64,000 nucleotides of DNA from Celeribacter marinus (GTDB taxonomy: Bacteria > Pseudomonadota > Alphaproteobacteria > Rhodobacterales > Rhodobacteraceae): NCBI RefSeq assembly GCF_001308265.1, contig NZ_CP012023.1:2184932-2248931 (forward strand). Reading direction: 5' to 3'. Below are positions 9,567 through 16,975 of the stretch, piece by piece; the first letter of the stretch is position 1; each line of letters begins with the position of its first letter. The translations under genes and the position numbers were made by a program. Under the pieces are notes generated by a model that was given only the letters and a program-made list of their open reading frames with translations, did no database searches and was not told the origin of the DNA.

Positions 9567-9590
9567 TTGGCCCCAATGGATTGGGACCAA
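9567..9590 (-). other. Intercistronic stem-loop after the binding-protein gene
   Basis: Two 11-base arms (TTGGCCCCAAT and ATTGGGACCAA on the + strand, one G-T pair) face each other with almost no loop. They lie 36 nt after the binding-protein stop and 27 nt before the permease start. There is no T-run after the stem, so a full terminator is unlikely. Such hairpins commonly protect the binding-protein mRNA and lower permease expression; that role is inferred here. Confidence 0.6.
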
Positions 9591-9625
9591 TACCTGATTT
9601 CACAAGACCGTGGGGAAAACGCGTT

Positions 9626-10903
9626 TTAGCGCGCGCGGTCCACGATCGACTGAGCATCGTCGATAAACAACGCAGCCGCCTCTTTGACATCCATATTGCC
9701 AAGCACAACTTCGGTGCCTGTGCGCATAAAGTTGTCACGTACCTCACCTGCCCCTTTGGGAGCGGGCAGCGGCAGCGGGCCAACTTTGTCCTGAATGGCG
9801 TTGAAGTAGTCAACCGAAAGCTTTTCGGCAGGCGTGAAGCTTGGCGCAAGGGCTGCACGCACGTCCGGGTTGGCCGGAATGCCGCGCTCAAGGCCGATGA
9901 TAGAGGTCGCGTCGGGCGCATTGATCCAGTCGTTCATGTACATGATCGCGGCCTCCACGTCCTTTGCATCGCGGGTGAGCGACATGAACATGGATGGCTT
10001 GATAAACTGGCCGTAACCGCCACCTGTTTTGTGCGCCACCATGGCCGCGCCAATGGGGTCGGACATCAAACTCTGAACCGCCACGAGTTGGTTGGACCAG
10101 TACAGCGACATAGCAGAGGCCCCTGTGACGATACCGCTCTCTGACATCGGCTTATCAAGGATCACCGTCATGTTCTTGTCGGTGACAACGCCCGCATCAC
10201 GTAAATCTGCCCAATACTGCCAATAGCCGGCCACGTCTTCGGCGGTGGCGGATACGTTGCCGTCCGCATCATAGAAATCGCGACCGTTCTGACGCGCCCA
10301 TGCTTCCATGCTTTCGATCATGAGCGAGTTATCGTCCGACCCTTTGACGCCCGTTTTGGACGTGATCTGTTCACAGACTGCCGCAAACTCTTCGTGGGTC
10401 CAGTTGATCACATCCGCATCGATACCGGCCTCGTCAAACAAACGCGCATTGTAGGGAACAACCTGACTGTTAGAGCCAATGTTGAGCGCGTAAAGTTTGC
10501 CATCGACCATGCCGCCAGACAGTGGGCCTTTGTCAAAGTTGGACAGGTCAAGACCGTTGCCAATGTGTTCATCGAGCGGCAGAAGCGCGCCACGGCGCAC
10601 GTATTCGAACAAGAAACGGTAGTCCATCTGCACCAGATCCGCCATGTTCTTGCCCGCAGTTTGCGTGGCCATTTTGGTCCAGTAGTCGCCCCAACCAATG
10701 GTCTCGCCAGACACTTCGATGCCGGAATGCGCCTTTTGGAACACGTCGATCACGTCAAAGGTCCGTCTGTCGCGTTCTGGGTTCCCCCACCAGAAATGGC
10801 GGATAGAGCGATCCGCCGCGAGGGCGGGCATTGCGGGTAACGTCGCCGCGGCAGCCGCCGCACCAATCGTTCCTAGCGCTTGGCGCCGTGTCATCTTTGT
10901 CAT
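9626..10903 (-). CDS. Sugar ABC transporter substrate-binding protein
   Basis: A 425-residue periplasmic binding protein of the MalE-like (family 1) class. The N-terminus has a twin-arginine-like signal (MTRRQALGTIGAAAAAATL, then PAMPALA). After it come DRSIRHFWWGNPERDRRTFDVID and other features of sugar-binding proteins. It captures the sugar for the two permeases and the ATPase downstream. GGAGGA precedes the ATG. The GH105 gene upstream and the Gfo/Idh/MocA genes downstream suggest an unsaturated or uronate-containing oligosaccharide as ligand; this is inference from context. Confidence 0.93.
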   Translation of the reverse strand: MTKMTRRQALGTIGAAAAAATLPAMPALAADRSIRHFWWGNPERDRRTFDVIDVFQKAHSGIEVSGETIGWGDYWTKMATQTAGKNMADLVQMDYRFLFEYVRRGALLPLDEHIGNGLDLSNFDKGPLSGGMVDGKLYALNIGSNSQVVPYNARLFDEAGIDADVINWTHEEFAAVCEQITSKTGVKGSDDNSLMIESMEAWARQNGRDFYDADGNVSATAEDVAGYWQYWADLRDAGVVTDKNMTVILDKPMSESGIVTGASAMSLYWSNQLVAVQSLMSDPIGAAMVAHKTGGGYGQFIKPSMFMSLTRDAKDVEAAIMYMNDWINAPDATSIIGLERGIPANPDVRAALAPSFTPAEKLSVDYFNAIQDKVGPLPLPAPKGAGEVRDNFMRTGTEVVLGNMDVKEAAALFIDDAQSIVDRAR

Positions 10904-10995
10904 GTGGTAGTCCTCCCTTGGAACCGGCGGTCTGCCGGACGTGTCTCATTGGATTGAAGCGCCCCACGTTTGCCCGCAGGGTCGTTTTTTGTCCC

Positions 10996-12117
10996 TCAGA
11001 TGTAGGTTCTGAGGTATTCGGACAGACACAGCATGGCCATCGCTTGCCCATATGGCATCGAGGTGCGCGGTATCTCTTTGTAGAATTCAAAATCGTGGCC
11101 CATCGCCGTGCCAAAGGACACGTTGAGCAATTCGCCTGCATCATTGATGTTATCGATCACGCCCGCGATGGCTTTCTCCGCCACTGGCGCAAAGCTTTCG
11201 TCGAGGTAACGCAGACGCACCGCCTTGAGCAAACCATAGGCAAACCCCGCCGTGGCCGATGCTTCGACGTAACTGGTAGGATCGTCCAAAAGCGTGTGCC
11301 ACAACCCCGTCTCGGGATCTTGCATTTGCTTGAGCGCCTCCGCCTGACGGCGCAAGGTCGAGAGCAAATGTGCGCGGATCGGATCCCCCTCTTTGAGGCC
11401 GATCATGTCGACGAATTCAGGGATCGCGATCGTCACCCAACTGTTGCCTCGCGCCCAAAGTGCATCGGCAAAGTTGTGATGACCTTCAAATGTCCAGCCG
11501 TGAAACCAAAGCCCCGTTTTGGTGTCCATGAGGTATTGAATATGCGTGAGGAACTGGAATTTCGCCTCTTCGATATACTCTGGCCGCCCGAGTACTTGGC
11601 CTATTTTGGCCAAAGGCAGAACGCTCATCATCAACGTATCATCCCACATCTGGCCTGGATTGACGCTATTGTAGGTGATGTGTTGTAGCCCGCCCTCCTG
11701 AACGCGTAGCATGGTGTGCATCACCCACTGCGCCCACTCTTCGAGATAGGGTCGCCATTCCATATTGCCTTGCTGCTCATACAGGCACGCAAGGGTCAAA
11801 AACGGCGCCATTGTGTTGATATTTTTCGTCGGAGTTCCCTCGGCCAGACGGTCCGAAAACCACCCGTCAATGATCGCTTTGGCGGTCGCGTTGCGGGTTT
11901 GCTCATAGTATTTCAACAGCCCGTAGAGCCCGATGCCGTGGGTCCACTCCCACCCCGCCCACCCTTTGGTGTCGATCTCGCGACCATCCTCTAGCTTGAG
12001 AATAAACTCACCTGTCTCGTCGCAAATGTTGATCAGATTGTCGGCCAAACGGTCGATCAACCCACACACATCAGCACGGCTCACAACATGATTTCTTTGA
12101 CGGAGGAGCGGGTGCAT
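10996..12117 (-). CDS. Glycoside hydrolase family 105 (unsaturated uronyl hydrolase, YteR-like)
   Basis: A 373-residue protein matching the GH105 (alpha/alpha)6 barrel. Seen motifs are WEWTHGIGLYGL, GQMWDDTLMMSVLPLA (the Asp pair used to hydrate the unsaturated sugar), LWARGNSWVTIAIPEF and EASATAGFAYGLLKAV. It has no signal peptide, so it acts in the cytoplasm on imported oligosaccharides. The family removes a delta-4,5-unsaturated uronic acid from products of polysaccharide lyases, typically rhamnogalacturonan, and ulvan in some marine bacteria. It is the first gene of the minus-strand operon, directly after the regulatory region shared with the IclR gene. Confidence 0.92.
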   Translation of the reverse strand: MHPLLRQRNHVVSRADVCGLIDRLADNLINICDETGEFILKLEDGREIDTKGWAGWEWTHGIGLYGLLKYYEQTRNATAKAIIDGWFSDRLAEGTPTKNINTMAPFLTLACLYEQQGNMEWRPYLEEWAQWVMHTMLRVQEGGLQHITYNSVNPGQMWDDTLMMSVLPLAKIGQVLGRPEYIEEAKFQFLTHIQYLMDTKTGLWFHGWTFEGHHNFADALWARGNSWVTIAIPEFVDMIGLKEGDPIRAHLLSTLRRQAEALKQMQDPETGLWHTLLDDPTSYVEASATAGFAYGLLKAVRLRYLDESFAPVAEKAIAGVIDNINDAGELLNVSFGTAMGHDFEFYKEIPRTSMPYGQAMAMLCLSEYLRTYI

Positions 12118-12146
12118 GTGATCGGATCCTTGTGTGTCTCTATTTT

Positions 12147-12163
12147 TTGAAATCGCATTTCAA
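12147..12163. promoter_or_regulatory. Candidate operator, KdgR-like palindrome
   Basis: The sequence TTGAAATCGCATTTCAA is a perfect palindrome with 7-base arms. Its core, TGAAA-N5-TTTCA, has the layout I know for the box bound by KdgR, the IclR-family pectin regulator of enterobacteria. It lies 30 nt upstream of the GH105 start in the divergent promoter region. A looser palindrome, TTGAATTTTTTTCAA, lies at 12279-12293 before the IclR gene. Binding by the neighbouring IclR protein is inferred. Confidence 0.6.
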
Positions 12164-12325
12164 TTTAGTTTGGACACAAGCGCCATCATAAATCAACATA
12201 TTTTTAATCTAGTATGTCAGAATTTTATTATTGGTATTTCAGTATGTTAAGTGTAAATAGGATGAAATCCATCGAGCCGTTGAATTTTTTTCAAAACCAC
12301 GTTCCGAAAAAAGAGGTGCCTGTAA

Positions 12326-13123
12326 GTGGCGAATTCAGAACATAAAACGGAAAACGTAGCCGCGGTTCTCAAGGTCTTTGCCGTCCTCGAATCACTGGTC
12401 GAAGATCGCCGCGCCTCGCTTGCCGATCTGGCCGGACGCGCGATGACGTCAAAGGCCACAGCCCACCGATTGCTCAACACGATGATCGAACTTGGATACG
12501 TTGAGCGTGACGAGGATACCGAACGCTACGGGCTCACACTGAAACTGTTTAGTCTCGGTGCGCGCTCCATTCAGGACCGCTCGGACCTTTTATGGGCGGC
12601 GGATCGGGTGATGGCAAAACTCTCGCGTCTGACAGGCGAGTCCATCAACCTAGGCGTGATGGACAACATCGAACAAAAAGTGGTCTACACCCACAAATAC
12701 AACAGCCACTACACCCTCTCGATGCAGTCAACTTTGGGCAAACGCAACCCGCTACATTCCACATCTTTGGGCAAGGCTTTGTTGGCGTGGCGCGATCCAA
12801 AGGAAATCGCCGAACGTGTCGCAGCCATGTCATTTACCCCGTCCGCGCCGCAAACCATCACCGATAAAGACAAGTTTCTCGCGGACCTCGCGGCCACGAA
12901 AATACGCGGGTATGCTGAGGAAATCGAAGAGAGCGAAGCGGGGGTGCGGTGCATGGCCGTGCCAATTTTTGACCACCTTGGTCGCCCTATTGCAGCGATG
13001 TCGATCGCCTTCCCGCTCTTTCGTTTCAACGAGGACAAGAAAGACGAAATTGCAGAAATGATCATGGACTTGGGGCGCGAAGCCTCAGAGTCGCTCGGGT
13101 ACGTAGAACGCGATCTTCCCTAA
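12326..13123 (+). CDS. IclR-family transcriptional regulator, probably of the adjacent operon
   Basis: A 265-residue protein of standard IclR length. The N-terminal winged HTH covers about residues 10-75 (VLKVFAVLESL, then LADLAGRAMTSKATAHRLLNTM). The C-terminal effector domain includes LHSTSLGKALLAW and GVRCMAVPIFDHLGRPIAAMS. The start is a GTG preceded by AAGAGG. It is transcribed away from the GH105-ABC-oxidoreductase operon and shares its promoter region, so it most likely controls that operon in response to a sugar catabolite, as KdgR does with 2-keto-3-deoxygluconate. Ligand and sign of control are unknown. Confidence 0.92.
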   Translation: MANSEHKTENVAAVLKVFAVLESLVEDRRASLADLAGRAMTSKATAHRLLNTMIELGYVERDEDTERYGLTLKLFSLGARSIQDRSDLLWAADRVMAKLSRLTGESINLGVMDNIEQKVVYTHKYNSHYTLSMQSTLGKRNPLHSTSLGKALLAWRDPKEIAERVAAMSFTPSAPQTITDKDKFLADLAATKIRGYAEEIEESEAGVRCMAVPIFDHLGRPIAAMSIAFPLFRFNEDKKDEIAEMIMDLGREASESLGYVERDLP

Positions 13124-13155
13124 CCTGTAGCGGTGGGGACATCTGGACCCTCACG

Positions 13156-13187
13156 CGGAAAAATGGTGGCACTCGGAAAAATGGTGG
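13156..13187. repeat. 14-bp direct repeat overlapping the tRNA 3' end
   Basis: The 14-mer CGGAAAAATGGTGG occurs at 13156-13169 and again at 13174-13187. The second copy covers the CCA end of tRNA-Val. Such short copies of tRNA ends can mark integration or deletion events, but they also arise by slippage. No integrase gene is nearby. Confidence 0.5.
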
Positions 13188-13256
13188 GTGATAAGAGATT
13201 TGAACTCCTGACATCTTCGATGTGAACGAAGCGCTCTACCACTGAGCTAATCACCC
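13182..13256 (-). tRNA. tRNA-Val, anticodon CAC
   Basis: The minus strand folds as a full cloverleaf. The 7-bp acceptor is GGGTGAT/ATCACCC, the D arm contains AGCTCAGTGGTAGAGC, and the anticodon arm CTTCG/CGAAG carries loop TTCACAT, giving anticodon CAC. The T arm contains TTCAAAT. The discriminator is A and the CCA is encoded. It decodes GUG valine codons. It lies between the convergent IclR gene and the HU-like gene. Confidence 0.95.
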
Positions 13257-13257
13257 G

Positions 13258-13283
13258 CCGTGGCGCGGTTTCTAGCGCCACGG
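13258..13283 (-). other. Hairpin between HU-like gene and tRNA-Val
   Basis: Nine-base arms CCGTGGCGC and GCGCCACGG pair around an 8-base loop, ending 1 nt before the tRNA 5' end and 31 nt after the HU-like gene. No T-run follows on either strand. It could be a weak terminator for the HU-like gene or a processing signal in front of the tRNA. Confidence 0.5.
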
Positions 13284-13314
13284 GTTTGGTGATGCAAGTC
13301 ATAAACCCCAGAAA

Positions 13315-13758
13315 TCAATCGTCCGTATCACCCTCGACTTCAGACGGCGTGTCTGGCATTTTTGAGGCCTCCACCATCAATTTTGATCGGCGAATTTTGG
13401 CAATCACCACATGCGCGTTGGGCGCTTCTTTGAGGCGGTTGATGGACACTTTGCCCAGTGGCGGCAAGTTCACGTTTTCGCCCCGCTGAAGCGCATCCCC
13501 CAACTCCATCAACACGGCGTCCACAATTTTCTTTGCGGTCCCGCGCTTGGCACCGGACGTCTCCGTCACGCGGTCCAGAAAATCCTTTTTGGCCAATTCC
13601 GTAACAACGGCAGGCACGGGAATGTCGACCGCGCTGGCGGCAACGACCGTGGGTTTTGCCGCCTTGGCCGCTGCCGATTTGGCAACAGCGGTTTTGGTAG
13701 CTGCGGTTTTTTTCGGCGCAGATGTGTCGGCGGGGGTCTTTGTCGGGCTCTTGGCCAT
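13315..13758 (-). CDS. HU/IHF-family DNA-binding protein with Lys/Ala-rich N-terminal tail
   Basis: A 147-residue nucleoid protein. Residues 1-45 are a lysine/alanine/threonine-rich tail (MAKSPTKTPADTSAPKKTAA and on), like a histone H1 tail. Residues from about 52 form an HU/IHF fold: LAKKDFLDRVTETSGAKRG, the PPLGKVSINRL segment corresponding to the HU beta arm, and the end acidic (EVEGDTDD). HU proteins are normally about 90 residues, so the tail is an addition. It probably binds and compacts DNA without strict sequence preference. An in-frame extension upstream to 13917 has no family features and is not used. Confidence 0.85.
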   Translation of the reverse strand: MAKSPTKTPADTSAPKKTAATKTAVAKSAAAKAAKPTVVAASAVDIPVPAVVTELAKKDFLDRVTETSGAKRGTAKKIVDAVLMELGDALQRGENVNLPPLGKVSINRLKEAPNAHVVIAKIRRSKLMVEASKMPDTPSEVEGDTDD

Positions 13759-13950
13759 GATCCATGTCTCACTAGAGAAAAACGATAGCTTCACTATAGA
13801 GCGCAACGCGCACAAACTAAAGGGTTTCCAACAAACCATAACTGCGCGCCGTAAATGGGACAAAAAAGCGCGCGTCTCACCGGAGCCACCCCGCCCAAAG
13901 TTGCACAAATCGAACATCGCGGTCCGCGCATTCGCTCAAAGTCCAAATAA

Positions 13951-13977
13951 AAAGGGCACCCAAACTGGATGCCCTTT
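13951..13977 (-). terminator. Rho-independent terminator of lon
   Basis: Arms AAAGGGCA and TGCCCTTT form a stable stem on the minus strand about 23 nt after the lon stop, followed there by TTTTTATTT. The opposite strand also has a short T-run, so it may work in both directions, but only lon points into it. Confidence 0.8.
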
Positions 13978-13999
13978 CATTTTTCGAACATTTGCGGCG

Positions 14000-16405
14000 T
14001 TAGTGAGCAACCGCACCTTGCGCAGGGTTGCTTGACGTCACTTTGGCCAATCGTGCGGCCTCTTCGGCGGCGTCATCCCATTCCACAGGCTCGGGTTGAC
14101 GCACTAGCGCCAATTTGAGCACTTCGGAGACGTGGCTCACGGGGATGATCTCCAATCCCGCTTTGACGTTCTCAGGAATATCCGCGAGGTCTTTGACGTT
14201 TTCCTCAGGGATCAGAACCGTGGTGATGCCACCGCGCAGTGCGGCGAGCAGTTTCTCCTTGAGGCCACCAATCGCCGTGGCATTGCCGCGCAGGCTAACC
14301 TCACCCGTCATCGCGATATCCTTGCGCACGGGAATTTGCGTGAGCACAGACACGATGGTTGTGACCATCGCCAGACCCGCAGAGGGGCCATCTTTTGGCG
14401 TTGCGCCATCGGGTACGTGGACGTGGATGTCCATCGTATCGAACAGCGGCGGCTTCACCCCGATAGAGGGCGCGATGGAGCGGACATAGGAGCTTGCCGC
14501 CTCGATGCTCTCTTTCATCACATCGCCCAGTTTGCCGGTGGTTTTCATCCGACCCTTGCCTGGCAATTTGAGCGCTTCGATCTGCAACAGATCGCCGCCA
14601 ACGGAGGTATAGGCCAATCCGGTGACAACCCCGATTTGATCCTCTTTTTCAGCAAGACCATGCCGGAATTTCTTAACGCCGAGATACTCCTCCAGATTGA
14701 GGGCGGTAATCGCAACGCTTTCGAGCTGTTTCTTGACCAATTGGGTCACGGCCTTGCGCGCCATTTTGGCAAACTCGCGCTCAAGGGTGCGGACCCCCGC
14801 CTCGCGGGTGTAGTACCGGATCACATCCATCACGGCGTCATCGGCGATCGAAAACTCTTTCGCTTTCAGCCCGTGATTTTTAATCTGTTTCGGGATCAAG
14901 TGCTGTTTGGCGATCTCGAATTTCTCGTCCTCGGTGTAGCCCGACAGCGGAATGATCTCCATGCGGTCCAAGAGCGGGCCAGGCATGTTGTAGCTGTTCG
15001 ATGTGGTCAAAAACATCACGTTGGAGAGGTCATATTCGACCTCCATATAGTGATCCACAAAAGTGGAGTTTTGTTCTGGATCAAGCACTTCGAGCATCGC
15101 AGACGCAGGATCGCCACGCATATCCTGACCCATCTTGTCGATCTCGTCGAGCAAGATAAGCGGGTTGGTGGTTTTGGCCTTTTTGAGTGCCTGAATGATC
15201 TTACCGGGCATGGAGCCAATGTAGGTGCGGCGGTGGCCGCGGATCTCGGACTCATCGCGCACGCCGCCCAAAGAGATGCGAATGAACTCGCGCCCCGTGG
15301 CCTTGGCGACCGATTTGCCCAAGCTTGTTTTACCCACACCAGGAGGCCCCACAAGGCACATGATCGGGCCTTTGAGTTTCTGGCTGCGCTGTTGCACTGC
15401 AAGGTATTCCACAATGCGTTCTTTGACTTTTTCCAACCCGTAGTGATCGGTATCAAGGATGCCCTCGGCGCGGTTCAGATCCTTTTTGATCCGCGACTTG
15501 GTGCCCCACGGGATCGACAACATCCAGTCAAGGTAGTTGCGCACCACGGTGGCCTCGGCCGACATCGGGCTCATGTTCTTGAGCTTTTTCAACTCCGCTT
15601 CGGCCTTTTCCTTGGCCTCTTTGGAGAACTTGGTCGCGGCAATCTTTGCCTCTAGCTCGGCGACTTCGCCCTCCCCCTCTTCGCCATCGCCAAGTTCCTT
15701 TTGAATGGCTTTCATTTGCTCATTCAAATAGTACTCGCGCTGCGTACGCTCCATCTGGGATTTAACGCGGGTTTTGATCTTTTTCTCGACATGCAGCACG
15801 GACATTTCGCCCTGCATCATGCCGTAGACCGCCTCGAGACGCTCCTCGATAGACAGCGTTTCGAGCAGTTTTTGCTTTTGCTCGACATCAACGCCCAAAT
15901 GCCCCGAGACGAGATCGGCCAGTTTGGCGCTATCACGCGCCTCGGACACGGCCACCATCGCCTCTTCGGGGATGTTCTTTTTGATCTTGGCGTAGCGTTC
16001 GAATTCCTCGGCCACGGCGCGCACCAATGCGGTCACGGTGGCCTCATCGCCTTGCGTCTCTTCGAGAGGTTCAATCTTGGCGAGAAAAAACGGCTCATGC
16101 GCCTCGAAACTGGCGATTTTCACGCGCGTCTGACCCTCGACCAACACCTTGACCGTGCCATCGGGCAGCTTGAGCAATTGTAGCACATTGGCCAACACGC
16201 CGGTGCGGTAAATGGCGTCCGCCTCAGGGTCATCCAACGCGGGGTCCATCTGGGCGGACAGCAAGATTTGCTGATCGTTCGCCATCACCTCTTCGAGGGC
16301 CTTGACGGACTTGTCGCGCCCGACGAACAGCGGCACCACCATATGGGGAAAGACCACAATGTCACGAAGGGGAAGAACAGGGTACGTTTGAGTCTGCGCG
16401 TTCAT
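14000..16405 (-). CDS. lon: ATP-dependent protease Lon
   Basis: An 801-residue protein of normal Lon length. The N-terminal substrate domain starts YPVLPLRDIVVFPHMVVPLF. The AAA+ module has Walker A GPPGVGKT at 353-360 and Walker B ILLDEIDK near 417-424. The proteolytic domain has the catalytic Ser675 in PKDGPSAGLAM and Lys718 in GGLKEKLL. It degrades misfolded and regulatory proteins in the cytoplasm. The ATG at 16405 is preceded by AAGGA. A heat-shock-type promoter lies about 80 nt upstream and a clear terminator follows the gene, so it is a single-gene unit. Confidence 0.98.
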   Translation of the reverse strand: MNAQTQTYPVLPLRDIVVFPHMVVPLFVGRDKSVKALEEVMANDQQILLSAQMDPALDDPEADAIYRTGVLANVLQLLKLPDGTVKVLVEGQTRVKIASFEAHEPFFLAKIEPLEETQGDEATVTALVRAVAEEFERYAKIKKNIPEEAMVAVSEARDSAKLADLVSGHLGVDVEQKQKLLETLSIEERLEAVYGMMQGEMSVLHVEKKIKTRVKSQMERTQREYYLNEQMKAIQKELGDGEEGEGEVAELEAKIAATKFSKEAKEKAEAELKKLKNMSPMSAEATVVRNYLDWMLSIPWGTKSRIKKDLNRAEGILDTDHYGLEKVKERIVEYLAVQQRSQKLKGPIMCLVGPPGVGKTSLGKSVAKATGREFIRISLGGVRDESEIRGHRRTYIGSMPGKIIQALKKAKTTNPLILLDEIDKMGQDMRGDPASAMLEVLDPEQNSTFVDHYMEVEYDLSNVMFLTTSNSYNMPGPLLDRMEIIPLSGYTEDEKFEIAKQHLIPKQIKNHGLKAKEFSIADDAVMDVIRYYTREAGVRTLEREFAKMARKAVTQLVKKQLESVAITALNLEEYLGVKKFRHGLAEKEDQIGVVTGLAYTSVGGDLLQIEALKLPGKGRMKTTGKLGDVMKESIEAASSYVRSIAPSIGVKPPLFDTMDIHVHVPDGATPKDGPSAGLAMVTTIVSVLTQIPVRKDIAMTGEVSLRGNATAIGGLKEKLLAALRGGITTVLIPEENVKDLADIPENVKAGLEIIPVSHVSEVLKLALVRQPEPVEWDDAAEEAARLAKVTSSNPAQGAVAH

Positions 16406-16486
16406 TTTTATATCCTTAAATCTTGGCAAAAAGACCCGATCCCACTTCGGCGGCAATCTTGGATCTCTTCCGTCATTGTCTGCTAT

Positions 16487-16515
16487 ATCTGGGGGGCGAG
16501 CCTGATATTTCAACC
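16487..16515 (-). promoter_or_regulatory. Candidate RpoH (heat-shock sigma) promoter of lon
   Basis: On the minus strand GTTGAAA is followed after 13 bases by CCCCAGAT. This is close to the sigma-32 consensus CTTGAAA, 11-16 bases, CCCCATNT. The predicted transcript would start near 16480, about 75 nt before the lon ATG. The remaining 16406-16759 stretch shows no gene. Confidence 0.65.
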
Positions 16516-16759
16516 ATGACCAGTATCGAATTTGCAAAGAATTGTGCCTGTCCGCGCCGCCCTTCGCAAGGGCGTTTTCTGCTCAATTCTCAATGAATGC
16601 AGGTGATAAGGGGAATTGTGTGCAAACATGCGATGACCGCCAAACATTTGCGCACAAAGCACCATAAACCAATTGAAAACTAAAGTTGACGAAGTGTGAT
16701 CTTTTGATCATTATGGACCCGCGCAGCGTGTGTTCCACGCCTGCTGTTTGGGGGTATCC

Positions 16760-16957
16760 ATGTCATTTTTGTTTGCATTGCTGTCGCTTCTTCCCGCCTC
16801 ATTTTTTACGTTTGAACCCGATCACGACACATCGGATGATGACGACGATGATCAGTTTCCGCGCTGGACAGGTCACGGACATAGCCAAAGCGGACACTTT
16901 GCGTGGCGCGGCTTTGGTCATTGGGGCGACGACGACGCGCACCACGAAAGCCTATAA
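16760..16957 (+). CDS. Small acidic, His-rich hypothetical protein
   Basis: A possible 65-residue protein: a hydrophobic N-terminus (MSFLFALLSLLPASFFTF), then a run of six aspartates (DTSDDDDDDQF), then a Gly/His/Trp-rich end with GHGHSQSGHFAWRGFGHWG. The ATG is preceded by a G-rich stretch, and the stop is 18 nt before the glycosyltransferase gene, which suggests joint transcription. The start resembles the N-termini of some roseobacter calcium-binding secreted proteins, from memory. It could bind metal ions at the membrane or outside; it could also be a truncated remnant. Confidence 0.45.
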   Translation: MSFLFALLSLLPASFFTFEPDHDTSDDDDDDQFPRWTGHGHSQSGHFAWRGFGHWGDDDAHHESL

Positions 16958-16975
16958 CCGCAGCGCGGTGGGCTT

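Noticed and set aside
8647-9921. Long form (424 codons) of the MalF-type permease
   Set aside because: The extra 127 codons overlap the binding-protein gene out of frame and have no family features; the ATG at 9540 gives the normal length.
14132-15655. A 507-codon open frame on the + strand opposite lon
   Set aside because: It is a mirror of the lon coding frame; the residues are rich in His, Arg and Leu with no family motif, and lon has all its catalytic motifs.
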